The notes beneath the pieces were generated by a model. It saw nothing but the letters and a program-made list of their open reading frames with translations. It had not been told where the DNA came from and made no database searches. A stretch of DNA of 5,878 nucleotides. It comes from DAOVRL01 sp964459805 (lineage in GTDB: Bacteria > Planctomycetota > Phycisphaerae > Sedimentisphaerales > Anaerobacaceae). The translations under genes were made by a program, and so were the position numbers. Location: contig CAYWOD010000214.1 in assembly GCA_964459805.1 (NCBI GenBank), positions 1 to 5,878 on the forward strand, read 5' to 3'. Of this stretch, positions 1 through 5,203 are shown in pieces (position 1 is the stretch's first letter; each line of letters begins with the position of its first letter).

Positions 1-2952
1 CGAACCACCAAGCCCCATATATCGCCTCGGCCCGACAGAAAGATCGGGAACACCCTGGGGCCATATACTAAATACGATACCTTGTTCGTCCAGCGACTCG
101 TCCGTCCTGAGCGTAAGACCCCAATACATCCTGTGATAACGCCTTATAAGAGTGATCTCGCTGGCCACCGTTGCCCCGTAGTCAAAATCAATCTGCTGCG
201 AGAAAACCACCGTATATCGCGGGTCCAGAACGTAAGTAATCGCGAAAACAAACGCATTAGAGCCTCTCTGGAGGACCCCACGGGTCACCGGATCGAGAAC
301 CGTAATCCGCCTCAAATACCTGCTGCCAAGATAGTAGCTCAAATTGGGCCAGCGCATCCGCGAAAAGCCAACGTTAAACTGCTGCACCACCCCGCTTTGC
401 ATATCGAAATTCATGTCCGATAATACCGCGGTGGTATCGCTCAGCCGCCAGCTATAATCGGCGCCGAAGTAATTACGCCTCGGCCCATATATAGCAGTCC
501 CGCGCCTGTCCTGCTGCAGGACCCCCGGAGCCGCCGAACCGTACGTATTTATCGTCGGGATAAACGGCTTGTTCCAGATGAATCGGTCCGCCCCGGCCGA
601 CGCACTGCCCGAATCATTGACCCACGTAACGTCCGTATTCAAACGCATCCAGTCAACCGTTCGCCGCCTGTTACCTGTGCCGCGCTTGGTTTGCAGCCGC
701 TGAGAGATACCTACGTTTAATACATCTCGTTGTTCAATCACCGATTCGCTTTGGGTATAGCTCACGGCGGTCAAATACGGCCCTACAATATGACGCAACT
801 GGTCCACATCCCAAAGCCGCGATTTTGCGTCCGGAAAAACCCTCCAGGACGGTTGCGGTGATACACGAACGCCCGTCTCGCCATACCAAACATCGTCCTG
901 CCTGCTCCCGGTCCCGCCGTCAAGCTCGCTGACGAAGCCAAATCTGTCCTCATAAGCCAGCGTCCCGGCCACAAAGGGCACCACCTTGGCCTTGCCGAGA
1001 GTCAGCGGCATATCAACCTCGTTCCGTGTCGTCGCAAACGAAAAGAACTGCTGCGGATCCGGCGTTTTATTGGAAGAAGCATAGCGCTGGCGGAATCGGC
1101 TGACCTGAGTATCGCTGTAGAACGTCAGCCGGTCGTTAAAGAACGACTGGCCTGTCCAGTGAAACTCAGCCGTAGGCAATTCCTCTAATTTATTGACGAA
1201 ATCGTTTATCCGAATCTTGGTCAAAAACGAAAGGCCCCAGTTGTCCTCGATACGCTTGAGATGAAGCAGCGTCTCCTGTTCCTTGCCAACATTGAACTCG
1301 TTGCGGTAGTAACTCTCTATGAAATTCAGATCGGAGGCATAGCTGACCTCACCGGTAAGCTGCCAGTTGTAAGGCAGAAACTGCCTGTGCCGCCACTGGA
1401 ACCGCCCGCGCAATTCTCGCTCAGGCTCAAGGTTTTTACGGCTTGTGTGTCTGCCAAGTCTGTCCTTGCCGTTGTCGTCAATTACATAGCCCAACATCCT
1501 GCCGAAATAGTTCTCGCGCGCGTACTCAATATCTACCCCGATCCCGATACCGCGCTTGCCGTAATAATCCACGGCAAGAGTGCTGTCCGTACCTTCCGGC
1601 TCCGCCAATCCCAGAAGCCTGGCAAGGTACCATCGCGTCTCAGTCATCCACCCCCACCTGCTGCTTTTACCGATATGGGCGCTCTTGAGCGGAATATCCG
1701 GCCTTTCCAGATTGCTGCGCACGCGAGGCCAATAGAAAATCGTTCTACCATACACGTCGAAACGCACGTCACGCATCTGGGCGTCGTAGCTGCTCTTGGT
1801 GGCCCCATCCTGCCGCTCATCGGCACTTGTCGTATCCGTAATACTTATGCTCGATGCGCTGAGTGAAATCTGAGGCCGATAAAATTCATCCGTCGTCAAG
1901 GTGACATTCTCGGCCGAAAACTTGTTCTCCGCCTCCTGCCGCAGCTCCGCCGCCCGGACGTAAATCGGAATCCCCTCGGAGACGCCGAAAGTCCTCATCT
2001 CGGCGTTCTTAATAATCGCCTTTTTTCGCTCGAAATCGTAGTAAAGCTCATCGGCCCGAATCGTGCGCTGCCCATTTGTCATCAAGACATCGCCCGACAG
2101 ATAAATACCCTTCACGGCCCCTCTGGCCAGAACGTCCTCGGGCCTGGACTGCTTTTGCTCCGACTCGAGCGCTTCGCTGGAATAAAATATAACCGCGTTG
2201 TTCGCCTGCAGCTCTAACAGACCACCCTCCTCATCCTGTTTCTGCCACAGATAGAACCTCCCTATCACCGTCGCAATGCCCCTCTCATTCGGATCCTCGG
2301 TCCCCCGGAGTTTCGGTCTGACCTCACCGGCCGGCGCCAAATTGATCGGATACCTGAACTGAGGCTCTCCGTCCTCGACCTTCGCAGCTTCCTCACCCGG
2401 CTTCTGGGGCCTTGGCTTCTCTACCGCCGATTCGACGATTCTTTCCCCAATCCCCGCCGCCCGCAGACCTCCAAGCGCCTTTTTGTAAAGCTCCAATCCG
2501 CCGGGATCGGCAACCTCCCTCTTGTCCGCCGTGACAAGAACTTCGCCGCTGACAACGAACCACACCACCATCGCCCCGCCGTCCTCGATCGCCGCCTGGC
2601 TCAAATCGGTCGTCCTGGCCCCCACGGCCTTTTCCTGCGATACCTTGCCCCGCAGATATACGGTTGCTCTGTAACCGGCAGGACCCCTGCCGACGAATTC
2701 AGCCGATAGACTCTCCAGCCACACCACCGCAGTGCCGCTGGAAAACTCATTGGCGCCAATCGACATCGAGAATCCGTCGGTGAATACGAGGGCATATCCT
2801 CCGGTATCGAGTTGATGGCTTATAAGCTCCCGCCCCCGCAAGTGCAGATCCTGGCCCACAAACAGCTCGGCCTTCTCAGCCTCTATTGCCCACGAAGCCG
2901 GCACCCACAGCACAGCCCAAAAAACCAGAATATACAGCGTTCTGTTTCGCAT
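1..2952 (-). CDS. lptD: LptD-like LPS-assembly outer-membrane protein (C-terminus cut by window edge)
   Basis: An open frame of 984 codons runs from an ATG at 2952 to base 1 without a stop. In the Lpt system LptD is the outer-membrane beta-barrel that, with LptE, inserts lipopolysaccharide into the outer leaflet. Residues 1-22 form a signal peptide (MRNR, a hydrophobic core, then ASWA before the likely cleavage site). Residues 24-275 are a beta-rich extension I cannot assign. Residues about 277-365 match the OstA/LptA-like jellyroll (GIYLSGDV, then RADELYYDFERKKAII). From about 400 to the end the sequence has the alternating aromatic pattern of a barrel. It includes a DSTLAVDYYGKRGIGIG segment resembling the LptD strand that reads DxTLTPxYxSxRG, and a final YHRMYWGLTLR resembling the YNDCCWGVSAGY region of E. 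coli LptD. The end is therefore probably only a few residues past the window. I saw no cysteine codon. A GTG four codons upstream (2964) is an alternative start. The LptD family call is firm; orthology within a planctomycete is inferred. Confidence 0.85.
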   Translation of the reverse strand, partial: MRNRTLYILVFWAVLWVPASWAIEAEKAELFVGQDLHLRGRELISHQLDTGGYALVFTDGFSMSIGANEFSSGTAVVWLESLSAEFVGRGPAGYRATVYLRGKVSQEKAVGARTTDLSQAAIEDGGAMVVWFVVSGEVLVTADKREVADPGGLELYKKALGGLRAAGIGERIVESAVEKPRPQKPGEEAAKVEDGEPQFRYPINLAPAGEVRPKLRGTEDPNERGIATVIGRFYLWQKQDEEGGLLELQANNAVIFYSSEALESEQKQSRPEDVLARGAVKGIYLSGDVLMTNGQRTIRADELYYDFERKKAIIKNAEMRTFGVSEGIPIYVRAAELRQEAENKFSAENVTLTTDEFYRPQISLSASSISITDTTSADERQDGATKSSYDAQMRDVRFDVYGRTIFYWPRVRSNLERPDIPLKSAHIGKSSRWGWMTETRWYLARLLGLAEPEGTDSTLAVDYYGKRGIGIGVDIEYARENYFGRMLGYVIDDNGKDRLGRHTSRKNLEPERELRGRFQWRHRQFLPYNWQLTGEVSYASDLNFIESYYRNEFNVGKEQETLLHLKRIEDNWGLSFLTKIRINDFVNKLEELPTAEFHWTGQSFFNDRLTFYSDTQVSRFRQRYASSNKTPDPQQFFSFATTRNEVDMPLTLGKAKVVPFVAGTLAYEDRFGFVSELDGGTGSRQDDVWYGETGVRVSPQPSWRVFPDAKSRLWDVDQLRHIVGPYLTAVSYTQSESVIEQRDVLNVGISQRLQTKRGTGNRRRTVDWMRLNTDVTWVNDSGSASAGADRFIWNKPFIPTINTYGSAAPGVLQQDRRGTAIYGPRRNYFGADYSWRLSDTTAVLSDMNFDMQSGVVQQFNVGFSRMRWPNLSYYLGSRYLRRITVLDPVTRGVLQRGSNAFVFAITYVLDPRYTVVFSQQIDFDYGATVASEITLIRRYHRMYWGLTLRTDESLDEQGIVFSIWPQGVPDLSVGPRRYMGLGGS

Positions 2953-2964
2953 AATAACTCTCAC
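2953..2964 (-). promoter_or_regulatory. Weak ribosome binding site region of lptD
   Basis: On the minus strand the 12 bases before the ATG read GTGAGAGTTATT. The only Shine-Dalgarno-like element is GAGAG (2962-2958), with a spacer of about five bases. This is weak, so the start could instead be the in-frame GTG at 2964, which lies behind GGGAAG. I prefer the ATG because it gives a standard signal peptide with an n-region of MRNR. Confidence 0.35.
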
Positions 2965-3038
2965 ACCTGGCTTCCCGCTCCAACCTGACGAGATACGCCC
3001 TGCACAGCAGCCCGGCTCATCGCCGCAACTTCCCGCAG

Positions 3039-3067
3039 ATTATAGTGGCTCATCCCGCCAAAGCCAA
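3039..3067 (-). promoter_or_regulatory. Probable sigma70-type promoter of lptD
   Basis: Read on the minus strand, a perfect -10 hexamer TATAAT (3044-3039) lies 17 bases downstream of TTGGCT (3067-3062), which matches four of six positions of the TTGACA consensus. Transcription would start near 3032 and leave a leader of about 80 bases before the ATG at 2952. Spacing and orientation fit lptD. The hexamers are seen in the sequence; promoter activity is inferred. Confidence 0.55.
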
Positions 3068-3095
3068 CAAAAACCATCCCAATAATAGCGATAAC

Positions 3096-3124
3096 TTGAT
3101 TTATCTGAGGCTTTTCTGTAAAAC
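3096..3124 (+). promoter_or_regulatory. Possible weak promoter for the 92-residue gene
   Basis: TTGATT (3096-3101, four of six consensus positions) is followed after 17 bases by TAAAAC (3119-3124, four of six). It is the best plus-strand pair I found upstream of the gene at 3234, and it overlaps the inverted repeat at 3106-3128. If both are real, a protein bound at the repeat would occlude the promoter. Matches of this quality occur by chance in A/T-rich intergenic DNA, so this is tentative. Confidence 0.2.
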
Positions 3125-3128
3125 CTCA
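3106..3128. repeat. Imperfect inverted repeat in the divergent intergenic region
   Basis: TGAGG (3106-3110) pairs with CCTCA (3124-3128), and TTTT (3112-3115) pairs with AAAA (3120-3123), leaving a CTGT loop and one bulged C (3111). It lies between the lptD promoter and the 92-residue gene, about 105 bases before the latter's start. It could be an operator or a leader hairpin. No gene reads into it from either side, so a terminator role is unlikely. Confidence 0.35.
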
Positions 3129-3219
3129 TTGGAAGTTTCTCCTTTTTCCACAGTATTGTCGCCTTTGCAGCAGAACTGTGAACCACACGGAAAGGGCCTT
3201 GGCAAAACAGCCCGGAAAT

Positions 3220-3233
3220 ACAGGATACAGGAT
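3220..3233 (+). promoter_or_regulatory. Duplicated Shine-Dalgarno unit before the 92-residue gene
   Basis: The seven-base unit ACAGGAT occurs twice in tandem (3220-3226 and 3227-3233), directly before the ATG at 3234. The first AGGA (3222-3225) has a standard eight-base spacer; the second (3229-3232) is too close to act. This site decides the start at 3234 over the in-frame GTG at 3045. Confidence 0.6.
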
Positions 3234-3512
3234 ATGACTAAGAATGACTATTCAGAATACCAGAAGACCGTAATATCAGGCTATTACAACAACCTCGATA
3301 CTATATTGCTCCAGAAACTGGGCGAGCTGGTCACCGAGCTCTACCTGGCCGAAACGCCGGCAAGAAAAAAACAGCTCTGGCAAAGGGCACATAAGGCTAT
3401 GCTCAAGCTCAAAATCCCACCCGCAATCATCGCCCACATTATGGGAAAAAAGGATGTGGAAATCCTGGCCAAGAACCTCCAAGACTGGCTGAGCCCCAAA
3501 AAGAGAAAATAG
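3234..3512 (+). CDS. Small basic helical protein of unknown function, 92 residues
   Basis: I do not recognise this protein. It starts at an ATG behind a well-spaced AGGA and ends at a TAG. There is no signal peptide or membrane segment, so it should be cytoplasmic. It is rich in Lys and Leu and reads as helices. Residues about 17-42 (YYNNLDTILLQKLGELVTEL and on) form an amphipathic helix. Residues 43-60 (TPARKKQLWQRAHKAMLKLK) are strongly basic. Residues 61-86 (IPPAIIAHIMGKKDVEILAK and on) look like two short helices around a Gly-Lys-Lys turn, followed by a PKKRK tail. It has no cysteine and no catalytic motif. The pilT-like gene follows on the same strand after 210 bases, too far to assume one operon. 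An extension back to the GTG at 3045 gives a low-complexity, non-conserved-looking N-terminus and no ribosome binding site. It could be a nucleic-acid-binding or scaffold protein, but that is only a guess from charge. Confidence 0.7.
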   Translation: MTKNDYSEYQKTVISGYYNNLDTILLQKLGELVTELYLAETPARKKQLWQRAHKAMLKLKIPPAIIAHIMGKKDVEILAKNLQDWLSPKKRK

Positions 3513-3572
3513 GAGCAAGTCACCACCGGCCAACGTCTATCTGCGAACCTTTGATTTGCCACAAAATTCAGA

Positions 3573-3589
3573 CAAAGCCTCAAGCTTTG
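3573..3589. repeat. Short perfect hairpin downstream of the 92-residue gene
   Basis: CAAAGC (3573-3578) and GCTTTG (3584-3589) form a six-base-pair stem around CTCAA, about 60 bases after the TAG of the 92-residue gene. There is no T-tract directly behind it on the plus strand; a run of five T begins only at 3616. It is a poor candidate for an intrinsic terminator and may be incidental. Confidence 0.3.
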
Positions 3590-3632
3590 CCCTGGCCGAC
3601 AGTGAGGAAATTTCGTTTTTCCCTTTCTCCGC

Positions 3633-3661
3633 TTGTGCCGATATACTATTGTGCCGATATA
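3633..3661. repeat. 13-base direct repeat, 16-base spacing, upstream of the pilT-like gene
   Basis: TTGTGCCGATATA occurs at 3633-3645 and again at 3649-3661, separated by CTA. The second copy ends about 60 bases before the ATG at 3723. A TATACT sequence at 3642-3647, five of six matches to a -10 hexamer, spans the junction of the two copies but lacks a good -35. Paired direct repeats in such a place suggest a binding site for a regulator or a local duplication. Which one cannot be told from one sequence. Confidence 0.5.
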
Positions 3662-3712
3662 TACAAAACCAAAACTCAACGGATAAATCGCATTCTCACG
3701 CTGATTTTCGGT

Positions 3713-3716
3713 GGAG
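3713..3716 (+). promoter_or_regulatory. Ribosome binding site of the pilT-like gene
   Basis: GGAG with a six-base spacer precedes the ATG at 3723. It fixes the start there rather than at the in-frame GTG at 3711, which would overlap the GGAG itself. Confidence 0.65.
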
Positions 3717-3722
3717 ACGAAT

Positions 3723-4358
3723 ATGAACGAGCAATACTCCGCTTCGGCAAAAGTCTATTCCGCTGCGGGGCTCGGGGACTTCAGCATACTTGATATGCTG
3801 CATTACTTCGAGGAGCACGGCGCGATGCGCGTTTCAGACTTGCACATCAAAGTCGGCGCGCCGCCAACCTATCGTATCGACGGCAGCCTCGTAAAGCTCA
3901 AAGGCCCGCCCGTAACCGCACCGGTCGCAAAGCAGCTCATCTATCCCTTTCTAAGCGAAGAAAACGTCAAGAAACTCGATATTCAGCACAGCGTTGACTG
4001 CTCCTATCGACTCCCCACATTGCAATTTCGATTAAACATCTTCAAGGACAATGACGGGCTCGCCGTGGCAATCCGGGCACTGTCAATGGAAATTCCAAAG
4101 CTCGAGCAAGTCGGCTTTCCCAACAGCATTTGGGAAGACATTGTTAATCGCAAGCACGGACTTGTCCTTCTGACCGGCATTACAGGGGCCGGAAAATCCA
4201 CCACCATCGCCTCTCTCATCGACCGAATCTGCGAGAAAACCGCCTGCCGAATCATAACCATCGAAGATCCAATAGAGTACATCCTCCCGCAGAAGCAGTC
4301 GATCGTCTCGCAGCGAGAGGTCGGAAGAGACGTCAAGTCCTTCCGCCAGGGACTGTGA
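3723..4358 (+). CDS. N-terminal fragment of the PilT-like ATPase up to the TGA
   Basis: If TGA is read as stop, 211 residues are made. They hold the PAS-like N-terminal domain, Walker A and the Asp box, but lack Walker B, the His box and the C-terminal helices. The fragment could bind nucleotide poorly at best and should not hydrolyse ATP on its own. This is how an automatic caller would report the 5' half of the broken gene. Confidence 0.5.
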   Translation: MNEQYSASAKVYSAAGLGDFSILDMLHYFEEHGAMRVSDLHIKVGAPPTYRIDGSLVKLKGPPVTAPVAKQLIYPFLSEENVKKLDIQHSVDCSYRLPTLQFRLNIFKDNDGLAVAIRALSMEIPKLEQVGFPNSIWEDIVNRKHGLVLLTGITGAGKSTTIASLIDRICEKTACRIITIEDPIEYILPQKQSIVSQREVGRDVKSFRQGL

Positions 4359-4361
4359 GAA

Positions 4362-4859
4362 ATGCTCCGCGAGGACCCCGACATTATATTCGTCGGAGAA
4401 ATGCGCGACCCGGAGACAATAGCTATGACACTTATGGCCGCCGAAACGGGACACCTGGTCTTCTCCACGCTCCACACGAGGGACGCCACCGGAACTATAA
4501 CGCGAATCCTCGACTACTTCCCCGCAGGCAGACAGGCAGAGGTGCGAAACCAGCTATCACTCGGACTCGCCTACGTCGTCAGCCAAAAGCTCATCCCGAG
4601 AAAAGATGGCCGAGGCCGGCTCATTGCAATGGAGATACTAAACAACAACTATGCCTGCGCAAACCTCATACGAACCGGAAAAATCGAGCAGATGTACACG
4701 CAATTACAAACAAAAACACGCAACAGACCCGATGAAAAAATGATAACACTCGAAAAGCACCTTGCTACGCTCGTAAAACAGGACAAGGTCGACCTGCTCG
4801 AAGCCAGAAAATGGGCCAACAATATCAAAACATTCACCGACGCAATGCAGCAGACCTAA
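4362..4859 (+). CDS. C-terminal fragment of the PilT-like ATPase after the TGA
   Basis: An ATG one codon after the TGA-GAA pair opens a 165-residue frame containing Walker B (GEMRD), the His box (TGHLVFSTLHT) and the C-terminal domain, and ending at a TAA. Restart is conceivable because the ATG is so near the stop, but only a weak GAGA precedes it and it overlaps the TGA. Met214 lies inside the helix that runs to Walker B, so it is not a natural domain boundary. I treat it as the 3' half of the interrupted gene rather than a separate gene. Confidence 0.4.
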   Translation: MLREDPDIIFVGEMRDPETIAMTLMAAETGHLVFSTLHTRDATGTITRILDYFPAGRQAEVRNQLSLGLAYVVSQKLIPRKDGRGRLIAMEILNNNYACANLIRTGKIEQMYTQLQTKTRNRPDEKMITLEKHLATLVKQDKVDLLEARKWANNIKTFTDAMQQT

Positions 4860-4882
4860 ACAGAACCAATCCCTCTCGCGGC

Positions 4883-5203
4883 TTATTCCATTCCAACGTG
4901 CTTCTTGATTGCAGCTATTTCGGCTTTAAGCGTTTCGTTTTCTTGCGTCAATTCAAAAACGCACTGCCTTAGCCAGGCAACTTCCGCCCCTAAACTGGTT
5001 CCTAACTCTTGATGTGTTTGATAAGTTCGTACAGGCTCATATTCTTGTAATTGTTCATTCCAGACTTTCTTGTCTGTATATTTATCATAATCTTTGACAG
5101 TAACCCAATCTTGCAGGAATGCAGCACCTGCTTCGTCGTTGTATTCTTTTTGCCCTTTAGCATTTTTTGTAAGGATTCGTCTACTCAAAGGCGATAGCCT
5201 CAT
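4883..5203 (-). CDS. Displaced C-terminal coiled-coil part of the LamG protein
   Basis: From an ATG at 5203 this frame gives 106 residues ending at a TAA. Only the portion from about 5180 downward looks coding; above that it shadows the LamG frame. It reads RRILTKNAKG, then AAFLQDWVTVKDYDKY, then WNEQLQEYEPVRTYQ. The end is a predicted coiled coil of heptad type (LGAEVAWLRQCVFEL, then LKAEIAAIKKHVG), as in trimeric fibre or tail proteins. Codon style is the same A/T-ending kind as the LamG frame. The ATG has no convincing ribosome binding site and would overlap the upstream gene by 23 bases. Dropping one base near the TAG at 5183-5181 joins the two frames (AFE then RRIL). I infer one broken gene; two overlapping genes remain possible. 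Confidence 0.55.
   Translation of the reverse strand: MRLSPLSRRILTKNAKGQKEYNDEAGAAFLQDWVTVKDYDKYTDKKVWNEQLQEYEPVRTYQTHQELGTSLGAEVAWLRQCVFELTQENETLKAEIAAIKKHVGME

Larger units (their letters stand above)
3723..4859 (+). pseudogene. pilT: PilT-family type IV pilus retraction ATPase interrupted by an in-frame TGA
   Basis: Read through the stop, this is a full-length PilT of 378 positions. PilT is a hexameric cytoplasmic ATPase that powers pilus depolymerisation at the inner-membrane base. The N-terminal PAS-like domain shows SDLHIKVGAPP (38-48) and RIDG (51-54). The ATPase core has Walker A GITGAGKST (152-160), the Asp box ITIEDPIEY (178-186), NQREV-like SQREVGRD (196-203), Walker B DIIFVGEMRD with catalytic Glu226, and the His box TGHLVFSTLHT (242-252). 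Codon 212 (4356-4358) is TGA. It falls in RQGL-stop-EMLREDPD, where the family has ALRSALREDPD, so the missing residue is the conserved Arg; CGA to TGA is one transition. The rest is well conserved, so the lesion is recent or a consensus error. The C-terminal AIRNLIRE retraction motif reads ACANLIRT. No pilB, pilC or pilin gene is in view. The paralogues PilU and GspE are less likely, given length and the REV/GEMRD pattern. Confidence 0.85.

Noticed and set aside
1261..1866. 201-codon plus-strand open frame inside lptD
   Set aside because: Antisense shadow of a long, convincing LptD frame; its translation shows no domain and is rich in Pro and Arg.
3045..3233. N-terminal extension of the 92-residue protein from a GTG at 3045
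   Set aside because: No ribosome binding site, low-complexity translation, and it would overlap the divergent lptD promoter. The ATG at 3234 has a well-placed AGGA.
3573..3620. Intrinsic terminator after the 92-residue gene
   Set aside because: The six-pair stem is not followed by a T-tract; the nearest T-run is more than 25 bases away.
4356..4400. Selenocysteine insertion at the pilT TGA
   Set aside because: The family residue is Arg, not Cys. The small pairings downstream (such as CCGAC with GTCGG) are too weak and badly placed for a bacterial SECIS.
4004..4489. Minus-strand open frames opposite the pilT-like gene
   Set aside because: They mirror the strongly conserved PilT motifs on the plus strand, and their own translations look random (Ser/Arg-rich).
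5160..5184. Programmed ribosomal frameshift in the LamG gene at the A6 run
   Set aside because: The A-run (5165-5170) lies downstream of the TAG in the LamG frame, so slippage there would come too late. GAG TAG itself is not a known +1 slip site.
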